From Candidatus Brockarchaeota archaeon (lineage in GTDB: Archaea > Thermoproteota > EX4484-205 > DTQO01), in the NCBI GenBank assembly GCA_017601265.1, contig JAFNJA010000013.1:11846-23463 (forward strand): DNA of 11,618 nt, in the 5' to 3' direction. This document shows, piece after piece, positions 1-6,479 of the stretch. Positions within the stretch are counted from its first letter, which is position 1; each line of letters begins with the position of its first letter. The translations under genes and the position numbers were made by a program. A model generated the notes under the pieces. It was given only the letters and a program-made list of their open reading frames with translations, was not told where the DNA came from and did no database searches.

Positions 1-1209
1 TTCCCACGCGTCGTCCTCCGTCTCGCCCGGCAGGCCGACGATCAGCGTGTAGGCCGGGAACCAGCAGTTCTCGTTGAATACCCTCGTCCCTTCGATGACG
101 ACCTCGAACCACTCGTCCGGCTCGAAAGGCTTGGCCTTGTTGGGCATGTATTTCCTTATGATCTCGGTCGATCCCGTTTCCAAGCCCGGTTGGATGCCGA
201 CGGGGTTGCTCGGCCCGCTCTTGATGAACTTCGAGATCTCCGCCACGGCTTCTGGATCGGCAACCGCCGGAGCTATGCTCGCGTGGGTGAGGTAAACGTG
301 TTCAACGCCCCTGGTGTTAGCGACGTTTTGGAAGAGTTCGGCCAAAGCTTCGCGGTTCGGGGTAAAGTTCTTCCTGTCCTCGAACCTGTAAAGGAAGATG
401 TCCTCGCTTTGGACCCAAATGCTCCTAGCACCGCCGTCCGCGTTCGTGCGCGTTTCGGCGACTATCCTTTCGATCGGCATGTGCCTGGCGACGCGCAGGT
501 TCGGCTCGCAGAACCTGCAACCCCTTCCGCACCCCCTGGTCACCTCGACCGTGCCGTGCACGCTTGGCGCGACGATGGGCGGTATCTCTTCCACTTTCGG
601 GTAAGAACGGATCTCCACCACCTCGGGGAGGCCGTCCTCTAGCAAGTCTTCGAAGAGCTCGTGCGCGACGTGCTCAGTTTCGCCAACGACCACGTTGTCG
701 ATCCCGAGCTCCCTTATCCTGTCCTTTCTGTAGAGGAACTGCCAGCTTCCGGCCCCTCCCACCAGGAGCTTGAACCGGAAGCCCCCCCTCCTCCTCGCGA
801 GGTTCACGCGCTCCACCAGATCCGAGAAAGCCCTTTCGGAGTAAGACACCAGCTTCCCGGCGCCCGTGAACATCGCGCTCACCGGGCCGAGGCTGAGCGG
901 GTCCATCGCGCTCACGCCCACCACGCGCGTTTCTTGGCAGATGAAATCCTCCACGCGGTCGGGGTGGACTACCGCCACGTCCTCCCTACCGAACCCCCGG
1001 AGGAGCGCGGCCTCCAGCTTCCTTACGCCGTAGGGGGCGCGCACCGCGAACCCGTTTTCGTGCGGAAATTGCGGGGCGAAGAAGTCGAATATCGCCGGAG
1101 GGACCTTCTCGACCGGGGTGCAGGCGAAGAAGTCGGCCAAGGGGAAGTTCCTGTACTCGCTCATCAGCGTCCTGTCGGCGGTGAGGACGATTTTCGGGCG
1201 CATTCGCAT
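1..1209 (-). CDS. Radical SAM protein with B12-binding-like N-terminal domain (C-terminus off window)
   Basis: The 403 visible residues start at ATG 1209 and run off the left edge, so the C-terminus is missing. The radical SAM iron-sulfur motif CxxxCxxC is at residues 227-234 (GCGRGCRFCEP); the three cysteines should bind a [4Fe-4S] cluster that cleaves S-adenosylmethionine. Residues about 55-205 (VVGVSAMDPL, LLVGGAGSW, NVVVGETEH) look like the Rossmann-type cobalamin-binding-like domain common in COG1032 proteins, but no DxHxxG cobalamin motif is evident, so B12 binding is uncertain. GLETGSTEI and LIVGLPGETEDD near the visible end are typical of the SAM barrel. The substrate is unknown. The upstream regulator gene ends at 1215, leaving a 5-base gap, so the two are almost certainly one operon. 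A TTG at 1218 would overlap the regulator stop and is an alternative start. Confidence 0.9.
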   Translation of the reverse strand, partial: MRMRPKIVLTADRTLMSEYRNFPLADFFACTPVEKVPPAIFDFFAPQFPHENGFAVRAPYGVRKLEAALLRGFGREDVAVVHPDRVEDFICQETRVVGVSAMDPLSLGPVSAMFTGAGKLVSYSERAFSDLVERVNLARRRGGFRFKLLVGGAGSWQFLYRKDRIRELGIDNVVVGETEHVAHELFEDLLEDGLPEVVEIRSYPKVEEIPPIVAPSVHGTVEVTRGCGRGCRFCEPNLRVARHMPIERIVAETRTNADGGARSIWVQSEDIFLYRFEDRKNFTPNREALAELFQNVANTRGVEHVYLTHASIAPAVADPEAVAEISKFIKSGPSNPVGIQPGLETGSTEIIRKYMPNKAKPFEPDEWFEVVIEGTRVFNENCWFPAYTLIVGLPGETEDDAWE

Positions 1210-1214
1210 CGCCG

Positions 1215-1700
1215 TCAACGAGGCAGCACTTTCACCAACTCTTCGAGGCCCAGGTCCTTGTGCTTCTTCATCAACGACAGGAGGGAGTCGATGAAGGCCC
1301 TCGCCTTCCTGTATTCCGCTATGATCTTCTCCGCGTTCGATCTCCGCTCCGCGTCCTCGACGCCCCGGGCCTCCTCCGACAGCGCCCCCAACGCGGGGAC
1401 CACCTCGAAATCGACGAACCTTTTCAGGAAACTCTCCAGCGCGTCCACGAACGACATCGCCGCGACGTACAGCCTCTTCCTGCCCTGCCTCCCAACCGAT
1501 GCCACGAACCCCATCTCCTCAAGGCGGGACAAGGTGGAGCTGACGAGCCCGATGCTGTACCCGGATGATTTCGCAAGCTGCTCCTGGGTCATGGCCCGAC
1601 CCTCGACGAGCAAAGCTCCCCAGATGCAACCGACGCTCTCACCCAAGCCCCACATGTCGGTTGTCTTGCCAAGCCTGCGGATGAACTCGGCGGTGGCCAC
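1215..1700 (-). CDS. GbsR/MarR-family winged-helix transcriptional regulator
   Basis: A 161-residue DNA-binding protein. Residues 18-35 (GLGESVGCIWGALLVEGR) followed by a helix-turn-helix at about 37-62 (LAKSSGYSIGLVSSTLSRLEEMG) and a wing at 64-79 match the GbsR-like branch of the MarR superfamily; the rest is helical and probably forms the dimer interface. Some members of this family sense small ligands such as choline or glycine betaine; the ligand here is unknown. The start is GTG 1700, with AGGTG about 8 bases upstream. The gene lies directly before the radical SAM gene on the same strand. A perfect 20-bp palindrome sits between its TATA box and start, which suggests the protein represses its own operon. 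It is divergent from the oxidoreductase gene at 1938, which it might also control. Confidence 0.85.
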   Translation of the reverse strand: MATAEFIRRLGKTTDMWGLGESVGCIWGALLVEGRAMTQEQLAKSSGYSIGLVSSTLSRLEEMGFVASVGRQGRKRLYVAAMSFVDALESFLKRFVDFEVVPALGALSEEARGVEDAERRSNAEKIIAEYRKARAFIDSLLSLMKKHKDLGLEELVKVLPR

Positions 1701-1712
1701 GTCAATGCACCT

Positions 1713-1732
1713 TTTTTAGAAATTTCTAAAAA
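1713..1732. promoter_or_regulatory. Perfect 20-bp palindrome, probable operator of the regulator/radical SAM operon
   Basis: Left arm TTTTTAGAAA (1713-1722) and right arm TTTCTAAAAA (1723-1732) are exact reverse complements without a spacer. The site lies 12 bases upstream of the regulator's GTG start and about 8 bases downstream of its TATA-like box, so it covers the expected transcription start. A symmetric site suits a dimeric winged-helix protein. That the adjacent regulator binds it is inference. Confidence 0.65.
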
Positions 1733-1740
1733 TTCAGAAC

Positions 1741-1748
1741 TTTATAAA
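1741..1748 (-). promoter_or_regulatory. TATA-like box for the regulator/radical SAM operon
   Basis: TTTATAAA stands in an AT-rich patch in otherwise GC-rich DNA. On the minus strand it would place transcription initiation near 1715-1722, inside the palindrome and about 20 bases before the GTG start at 1700. Confidence 0.55.
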
Positions 1749-1867
1749 TTTTTCTTGAATCGCGCGATAAGCACCAACGCCGCGGCGGTTTCAAAAATCA
1801 TGCCTGAACGGCTCAAAACGCGAAAAAGGGGTTTCCAGCTTGATTTTTTTCCGCGCCGGCTCAAAGC

Positions 1868-1889
1868 CCAAGAAAAAGAGTTTTCTTGG
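1868..1889. repeat. 9-bp inverted repeat upstream of the oxidoreductase promoter
   Basis: CCAAGAAAA (1868-1876) and TTTTCTTGG (1881-1889) are exact reverse complements with a 4-base spacer AGAG. The element ends 8 bases before a TATA-like sequence at 1898-1905, so it could be a regulator-binding site for the oxidoreductase gene. Its sequence differs from the palindrome at 1713-1732, so a different protein may bind it. Confidence 0.45.
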
Positions 1890-1897
1890 CCGGATAA

Positions 1898-1905
1898 CCT
1901 TAAAT
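1898..1905 (+). promoter_or_regulatory. TATA-like box for the Gfo/Idh/MocA oxidoreductase
   Basis: CCTTAAAT is followed about 33 bases later by ATG 1938, which predicts a very short leader of roughly 10 bases. No Shine-Dalgarno sequence is seen at that start, which fits a short-leader archaeal mRNA. It also argues against longer readings of this frame that would begin upstream of the promoter. Confidence 0.45.
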
Positions 1906-1937
1906 CGAGCGCTCATTCGAGTGGCAGGCGAACTCGC

Positions 1938-3086
1938 ATGTCCGATAAAAGGCGCGTAAAGTGCGGAGTCCTGGGTTGCGGCGTCATAGCCAACGAGGTA
2001 TACCTTCCGACTTTGAGGGAGAAGGCCGATCTCGTAGCCACCTGCGACATCGTGCCTGAAAGGGCCAAGAGGAGCATGGAGCTTTGGGGAGCGAAGGAGT
2101 GGTACGCTAGCCTCGACGAGATGCTCAGGAAGTCCGACATCGAGGCGGTCTTCGTGCTGACCGGAATGGGGATGCACGCGGCCCACGCCGCGAAGGCGGC
2201 AAGGGCAGGGAAGCACGTCCTGATCCAGAAACCTTTGGCCACGAACATGAGGGACGCGGATGTCGTTTACAGGGCGGTAAAAAAGGCGGGCGTAAAAGCC
2301 CTGGTCGAGCCGAACGTCCAGCAGGACCCGCTGTACAAAAAGGCGAAGAGCATCCTCGAAGAGAACGCGATAGGGGAGGTTTTTTGGTTCAGGGCCGGCT
2401 TGGGCAGGGGTCCCCCCACGTGGAGCGAGAAGACGTTCTTCACCAAAACGGCCGGAGGGCCGCTCTTCGACCTCGGAGTTTACGACATCGCGGCTTTGAC
2501 GTTCCTCCTCGGCCCGGCCAGCAAAGTTTCGGGGTTCGCGAAGATATCGATCCCAGAAAGGTACATAGTGCCGGACGAATTTTTCACCGAACACCTTGCC
2601 AGGAAGCCTTACGAACCGTTCTGGAGCAGGCTAGGCGCCGCGAAGCCGAGCCAAAAGATAAGGATGGGGGCGGAGGACAACACCCTCACGCTTCTCAACA
2701 TGAAGAACGGAAGCATAGGGTGCGTGGTCGCCAACTTCGTGACGCCGGACGGCTTGAGGAGGGACGTAGGAAACATGCCGCACATCGAGATCTACGGGAG
2801 GGAAGGGGCCCTGTTCATAGGAGGGCAGGCTCCCCTCTCGGTCATGACCAACAAGGGGGACAGCAGGTACCACAAGCCCAGCGGCTGGTACCACGTTCCA
2901 AGGGAGGAGATCCCGGCGTGGAACTACTACGTCGCCTCCACGGAGCATTTCCTGGACTGCATAGTCAACGACAGGGAACCTATTCCGAACATAGAGTGGG
3001 GAAAACACGTCAGCGAGATCATGATAAAGTCGATCCAATCCGCGAGGACGGGCCGGTCCCTGAAGTTGTCGTCCACGTTCCATTGA
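1938..3086 (+). CDS. Gfo/Idh/MocA-family NAD(P)-dependent oxidoreductase
   Basis: A 382-residue protein. The N-terminal Rossmann fold has GVLGCGVIA (residues 10-18) for dinucleotide binding and an Asp at 37 after the second strand, consistent with preference for NAD. The family's EKP motif appears as QKP at 97-99; its Lys98 is the expected catalytic residue. GGPLFDLGVYDI at 173-184 matches the C-terminal-domain motif GG-x3-D-x-G-x-H/Y, with Tyr182 where many members have His; Tyr is also known in this family. Such enzymes oxidise or reduce sugars, inositols or related polyols, but the substrate cannot be read from the sequence. The frame is open upstream to 1755, but the residues there are not family-like and the TATA-like box at 1898 supports ATG 1938. 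It is divergent from the regulator gene, and the next gene follows after 94 bases. Confidence 0.9.
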   Translation: MSDKRRVKCGVLGCGVIANEVYLPTLREKADLVATCDIVPERAKRSMELWGAKEWYASLDEMLRKSDIEAVFVLTGMGMHAAHAAKAARAGKHVLIQKPLATNMRDADVVYRAVKKAGVKALVEPNVQQDPLYKKAKSILEENAIGEVFWFRAGLGRGPPTWSEKTFFTKTAGGPLFDLGVYDIAALTFLLGPASKVSGFAKISIPERYIVPDEFFTEHLARKPYEPFWSRLGAAKPSQKIRMGAEDNTLTLLNMKNGSIGCVVANFVTPDGLRRDVGNMPHIEIYGREGALFIGGQAPLSVMTNKGDSRYHKPSGWYHVPREEIPAWNYYVASTEHFLDCIVNDREPIPNIEWGKHVSEIMIKSIQSARTGRSLKLSSTFH

Positions 3087-3109
3087 AGGCTGAACCGCCA
3101 TTGGTGAAA

Positions 3110-3129
3110 CGCGGCGCGAAAGCGCGGCG
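3110..3129 (+). other. GC-rich hairpin with GAAA tetraloop after the oxidoreductase gene
   Basis: CGCGGCGC (3110-3117), loop GAAA, and GCGCGGCG (3122-3129) pair over 8 positions with one G-G mismatch. It lies 23 bases after the oxidoreductase stop, in the 94-base gap before the CinA-like gene. No T-tract follows, so it is not a standard terminator; it may stabilise or end the upstream mRNA. Confidence 0.35.
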
Positions 3130-3180
3130 GGAAACGGAAAGTTGCTGCCCAAAGATAAAGCGGATGAACGGGCCGACAGA

Positions 3181-3978
3181 ATGGTGACGGACGCGGAAAT
3201 CTTCGCTATCGGAGACGAGCTTTGCTACGGCCGGGTTTATGACACCAACTCTTTCTGGCTCGCCGACCAAGTCACGAAGCTGGGGCTGATCGTCAACAGG
3301 ATCACCTGCCTCAGGGACGACGTCGAAGGCCTTTGCGCTGCCCTTTCGGAGAGCTTGAAAAGGCGCCCCCGCTTCATCTTCATCACCGGCGGTCTAGGGC
3401 CAACATTCGACGACAGGACGATAGAGGCGATCTCCAAGCTGTCAGGCAGAAAAATCGTCACGGAAGGCAGGATATTGAAGGACATGGCCGAGAGGAGGGG
3501 GGTGGGCGTAGACGGCCTTTCCCCCGGCCTAAAAGCCATGGCCAGGACCGTCGAAGGGGCCGAGTGCCTTCCGAACCCGGTCGGCTGGGCCCCTACGACC
3601 GTAATTGAGATCGGAGAGACCGTTTTGGCAGCCCTTCCCGGCCCGCCGAAGGAGATGCAGGCCTGCTTCGCCGCGCACCTGTCGAAGAGGGTTGCCGACG
3701 CAACGGGGTACAGGAGCCTCTCGCACCGGGTGTTCGTCACGATGTACGAGTCGGAAATCTCCCCGATATTGGAGAACCTCGCCCGATCCTGCGGCGCGGC
3801 GTACTTCAAGCCGCTCGTGGGCGCGTACGACCAAGGGATCGGGTTGCCAGTTGAGGTCATAGTGTTCGGCGAATCGGAATCGGCTTGCGAGAAAAGGTAC
3901 TTGGAACTGATTTCGTCGTTGGAAAGGGAAGTGACGGCCAGAGGCAAAAGCTTGTTTTCGGAACCGAAGGGCAAATGA
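3181..3978 (+). CDS. CinA N-terminal / molybdopterin-binding (MoCF) domain protein
   Basis: A 265-residue stand-alone COG1058 domain. EIFAIGDELCYGRVYDTNS at residues 6-24 corresponds to the family's opening motif (IGDELLxGxxxDTN), and FITGGLGPTFDD at 67-78 is its hallmark nucleotide/pterin-site loop (TGGLGPTxDD). PNPVGWAPT and LPGPPKEM follow as expected. In bacteria this domain is fused to a nicotinamide-nucleotide amidase; that C-terminal part is absent here, as in most archaeal versions. The domain is linked to hydrolysis of ADP-ribose or related pyrophosphates; the archaeal role is unsettled. ATG 3181 is preferred because homology begins there; TTG 3142 in the same frame would add 13 non-conserved residues. 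AAAGATAAAG at 3151-3160 may serve as a TATA box for a nearly leaderless mRNA. Confidence 0.85.
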   Translation: MVTDAEIFAIGDELCYGRVYDTNSFWLADQVTKLGLIVNRITCLRDDVEGLCAALSESLKRRPRFIFITGGLGPTFDDRTIEAISKLSGRKIVTEGRILKDMAERRGVGVDGLSPGLKAMARTVEGAECLPNPVGWAPTTVIEIGETVLAALPGPPKEMQACFAAHLSKRVADATGYRSLSHRVFVTMYESEISPILENLARSCGAAYFKPLVGAYDQGIGLPVEVIVFGESESACEKRYLELISSLEREVTARGKSLFSEPKGK

Positions 3979-4290
3979 CGGGGCAAAGCTCGGAGGGGCG
4001 GGCCTGGTTCCAGCGGCCAAGGCAGCCCCGGAACGGAGAAACCGTCCTTGTCGGCCCCGTCTGAGCGGAACGCGTGCGCGCGAAGGCCAACCCTTTGAAA
4101 GAGAGCTCGCCAAGCTCGGAACTCGAGAGGTGCCCAGAACCAGGTTGGTCGGCGGCTCCAGAGAGGAGGGTGCGCGAGCTGCCTGGAGAGACTAGGCTAG
4201 ACTAAACTTCAAGAAACCTGTAGCTTGCCCTGGCGCCTAGCAAGGGCTATTAACTTAGGGGCGCGGCTTACCCGCCGCGTGGTTCTGGGA
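3979..4290. other. 312-base gene-free region with nested complementary segments
   Basis: No convincing ORF or recognised RNA family is seen. Complementary segments nest within it: 3981-3990 with 4222-4230 (GGGCAAAGCT against AGCTTGCCC, one bulge), 4003-4010 with 4137-4144 (CCTGGTTC against GAACCAGG), a local hairpin at 4151-4158/4176-4183 (GGCGGCTC against GAGCTGCC, one G-U), and a small hairpin near 4034-4046 (ACGG, loop AGAAA, CCGT). This could be an unrecognised structured RNA, an untranslated region, or chance in GC-rich DNA. CTATTAACTTA at 4247-4257 is a possible TATA box for the next gene. Confidence 0.4.
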
Positions 4291-4830
4291 ATGGACAAGG
4301 CCGAGCGGTTCATGCTGCTCTCGATGATCTCCCTCGTCATCTTCCTGGCCCTTGCGGCCGCGTCCAGCCTCCAAGGATACTCTGTCCTGATCTACTGTTC
4401 GGTGGCGTCCGCGCTTGCAGGTTTCCTGTCCTTCGTGATCTCGGTGCGCGCGATGGGCCAGCGGGACCTCTTCGAGGTGCTCGGAAGCCTGTTGCACAAA
4501 GCCCAAAGGAGGGCTCAAAACCCCAAGCCGCCGAAAAGCCCGAAGGCGCCGGAGAAAGTAGTGAAAAAAATCCAGAAGCCCGCGGCTTCGCCGCGAATGG
4601 CACCGGAGCAAACTCCGCCCCAAGTCGCACAACCGCCCCACGTTGCTCAGCCGCCGCCTCCGCCTCCTCCACCGCCGCCCGCGCCTGAAACCGTGCCGCC
4701 GAAGGCAAACAAGCGCGAATTGCCTGGCGAGGTGAAGTGCCCCAGGTGCGGCCAGAAACTGCATGAAAACGCGGCTTTCTGCGGCAGATGCGGCCTGAAG
4801 GTGCGCGAGCCTGAACTGCCGCCTCCATGA
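4291..4830 (+). CDS. Small membrane protein with proline-rich linker and C-terminal zinc ribbon
   Basis: A 179-residue protein with no recognised ortholog. Two hydrophobic segments at residues 7-25 and 31-52 form a likely transmembrane hairpin. A basic stretch (68-97) and a Pro-rich linker follow, with the near repeat VAQPPHVAQPP and ten consecutive prolines at 121-130. The C-terminus (147-171) is a single zinc ribbon with CPRC (150-153) and CGRC (164-167), the pattern of the zinc_ribbon_2/DZR group. Both ends probably face the cytoplasm. The function is unknown; similar architectures occur in many archaea. ATG 4291 was chosen because it immediately precedes the first membrane segment; a longer frame to 4225 would add an unconserved basic stretch overlapping the promoter-like sequence. 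Gene-free gaps of about 300 bases lie on both sides, so it is probably transcribed alone. Confidence 0.75.
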   Translation: MDKAERFMLLSMISLVIFLALAAASSLQGYSVLIYCSVASALAGFLSFVISVRAMGQRDLFEVLGSLLHKAQRRAQNPKPPKSPKAPEKVVKKIQKPAASPRMAPEQTPPQVAQPPHVAQPPPPPPPPPPAPETVPPKANKRELPGEVKCPRCGQKLHENAAFCGRCGLKVREPELPPP

Positions 4831-5135
4831 AAGGCAAATTTTCAATCGCGTCGCAGTATCCATAAAGCCTTGAAACTAGCGCCAAGAGCCCGGTTCTGGG
4901 CGAACTCGCGGGCGTTCCGCGAACCCAGCCCTTAACCTTTTTGTTGCCGGCAACTCGACAGCGTTGGGAAAACCGCCCTTTTTGAAAATCCAGCCGATAA
5001 TCTTCTTCCAGCAACGGTTTGGGACCGCGCGAGATCGCGTTGCCCTCGCCTCAGCCTAATCCGTTTACGACGTGTCGCGAAAGCTGCCGAAAGGCTTTTC
5101 CCCTTCCGCCAGATCTTTCGAGCCGTCTCGAACAC
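4831..5135. other. 305-base gap between convergent genes
   Basis: No ORF or RNA gene is recognised. It holds the hairpin at 4896-4928 followed by a T-tract, a 12-bp palindrome GTTGCCGGCAAC at 4943-4954, and a short A/T-flanked hairpin near 5087-5105 (AAAGC and GCTTT) close to the end of ahcY. These elements suit transcript ends of two converging genes. Confidence 0.4.
4896..4942 (+). terminator. Hairpin plus T-tract downstream of the zinc-ribbon membrane protein gene
   Basis: CTGGG (4896-4900) pairs with CCCAG (4924-4928), and inside it CGCGG (4907-4911) pairs with CCGCG (4917-4921) around loop GCGTT; unpaired bases between the helices are 6 on the left and 2 on the right. Five Ts follow at 4938-4942, 9 bases after the hairpin. 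Archaeal termination depends mainly on T-tracts, so the call is tentative. Confidence 0.3.
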
Positions 5136-6389
5136 TCACGTCCCCGATCGCCAGCTCCCCAAGTACCTCCTCTGCTCTTCGGTGAGGCGATCTATGCTTA
5201 TGCCGAGGCTCTCGAGCTTTATCCTCGCTACCTCCTCGTCCTGCTCCCTCGGGACATCGTAAACCCCTGGCTTCAACGTGGTGCCCTTCTCCGCAAGGTA
5301 GAGGATCGAGAGGAACTGGTTGGCGAAGCTCATGTCCATGACAGAGGAAGGGTGCCCCTCGGCTGCGGCGAGGTTGACGAGCCTCCCTTCGGCGATCAGG
5401 TAGAGCCTCTTTCCGTCGCCAATGGTGTATTGGACGAGGTTCGGGCCCACCGCCTTCTTCTGCCTTGCGAGGGACTCGAGCTCCGAGACCGAAACCTCGA
5501 CGTTGAAGTGGCCCGCGTTGCAAAGTATCGCGCCGTCCTTCATCAGCCTCATGTGCTCGCCCGTGATCACGTCCTTGCAACCGGTCGCGGTTATGAAGAT
5601 CCCGCCGCGCTTCGCTGCCTCCTCCATCTTCTCGACCCTGAAGCCGTCCATCCTCGCCTTCAAAGCCCTGATCGGGTCGACCTCGCAGACCGTGACCTCC
5701 GCCCCCATGCCGCGAAGCCTGGTGGCTATCCCCTTCCCGCAGTGGCCGTAACCGGCGACCACAGCGCTCTCGCCGGCCAGGAGTACGTTCGTCGCCCTCA
5801 GTATCCCGTCTACGGTCGACTGGCCCGTCCCGTAAGTGTTGTCGAAGTCCCACTTGGTCTCGGCGTCGTTGACGGCGATTATCGGGTACTTGAGCTTGCC
5901 CTCCTTTGCCATCGCCCTCAACCTGTGCACCCCGGTCGTGGTTTCCTCCGTTCCTCCCACGACCCGACTGGCTTGCTCCTCGCTCGCCTCGTGCAACGTG
6001 AAGACGAGGTCGGCTCCGTCGTCCAACGTGATTTCGGGCTCGGTTTCGATCACTTTGCGTATGCACCAATAGTATTCGCCCTCGGTCAACCCCCTCCACC
6101 CGAACACGCTCACCCCGCCGGCCGCGAGGGCCGCGGCAACGTCGTCCTGCGTCGACAGGGGGTTGCATCCGGACCAAGCTGTCGTGGCGCCCGCCGCCGC
6201 GAGGGTTTCGACGAGCACCGCTGTCTCCTTCGTGATGTGCATGCACCCTCCTATCCTGACTCCCTCCAGGGGTTTCTCCGCCTCGTACCTCCTCCTGAGC
6301 TCCATAAGCACCGGCATCCTCTCCTCAGCCCACTCGATCTTGGCCCTCCCCTGTTGGGCCAGGCCAAGGTCCTTCACCTTGTGCGGCAT
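5136..6389 (-). CDS. ahcY: S-adenosylhomocysteine hydrolase (adenosylhomocysteinase)
   Basis: The 417-residue cytoplasmic enzyme splits S-adenosylhomocysteine, the by-product of SAM-dependent methylation, into adenosine and homocysteine using tightly bound NAD. Visible hallmarks are the N-terminal KVKDLGLAQQGRAKIEWAEERMPVL, substrate-domain segments GCMHITKET (48-56) and WSGCNPLSTQDD (72-83), NDAETK (174-179, with the active-site Lys), DNTYGTGQS (183-191), the NAD-binding loop GYGHCGKG (213-220), and the late AGHFNVEV. Length is normal for archaeal enzymes, which lack a large insert of other types. ATG 6389 aligns with family N-termini; in-frame TTG 6401 is better spaced from a GGAGGGG sequence and would add four residues. 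The PfkB-family kinase lies upstream on the same strand, about 90 bases away, and could use the adenosine released here. Confidence 0.95.
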   Translation of the reverse strand: MPHKVKDLGLAQQGRAKIEWAEERMPVLMELRRRYEAEKPLEGVRIGGCMHITKETAVLVETLAAAGATTAWSGCNPLSTQDDVAAALAAGGVSVFGWRGLTEGEYYWCIRKVIETEPEITLDDGADLVFTLHEASEEQASRVVGGTEETTTGVHRLRAMAKEGKLKYPIIAVNDAETKWDFDNTYGTGQSTVDGILRATNVLLAGESAVVAGYGHCGKGIATRLRGMGAEVTVCEVDPIRALKARMDGFRVEKMEEAAKRGGIFITATGCKDVITGEHMRLMKDGAILCNAGHFNVEVSVSELESLARQKKAVGPNLVQYTIGDGKRLYLIAEGRLVNLAAAEGHPSSVMDMSFANQFLSILYLAEKGTTLKPGVYDVPREQDEEVARIKLESLGISIDRLTEEQRRYLGSWRSGT

Positions 6390-6446
6390 GTCTGCCCGCA
6401 ACGCCCCCTCCCCTCATAAGCTTGTTGCAATCGCCTCGAGCCCGCC

Positions 6447-6470
6447 ATCCAGCCGGTTCGAAGGCTGGAT
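6447..6470. repeat. Perfect 8-bp stem hairpin between the PfkB and ahcY genes
   Basis: ATCCAGCC (6447-6454) and GGCTGGAT (6463-6470) are exact reverse complements around the 8-base loop GGTTCGAA. It lies 9 bases after the PfkB stop and about 58 bases before ahcY's ATG. No T-tract follows on either strand. It may be a regulator-binding site, an RNA element in the ahcY leader, or a weak transcript-end structure; no known riboswitch consensus was recognised. Confidence 0.4.
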
Positions 6471-6479
6471 CCGAAGAAG

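Noticed and set aside
661..1719. Long plus-strand open frame of 352 codons
   Set aside because: It is antisense to the radical SAM and regulator genes, both of which have clear family motifs. Its own product is rich in Arg, His and Pro and has no domain-like pattern.
1755..1937. 61-residue N-terminal extension of the oxidoreductase
   Set aside because: The residues are not family-like, the region holds the promoter elements, and the Rossmann fold begins just after ATG 1938.
3237..3986. Long minus-strand frame of 249 codons opposite the CinA-like gene
   Set aside because: It mirrors the plus-strand gene that carries the full CinA-N motif set, and its product matches no family.
4018..4046. 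Sequence resembling the SRP RNA helix 8 tip (CCGGAACGGAG)
   Set aside because: The bases flanking GGAA are not complementary as they must be in helix 8, and the conserved AGCA side is missing. No SRP Alu-type elements were seen nearby.
6451..6470. GGTTCGAA resembling a tRNA T-loop
   Set aside because: The flanking bases do not form a 5-bp T-stem around a 7-base loop, and no acceptor, D or anticodon arms could be found in the short gap.
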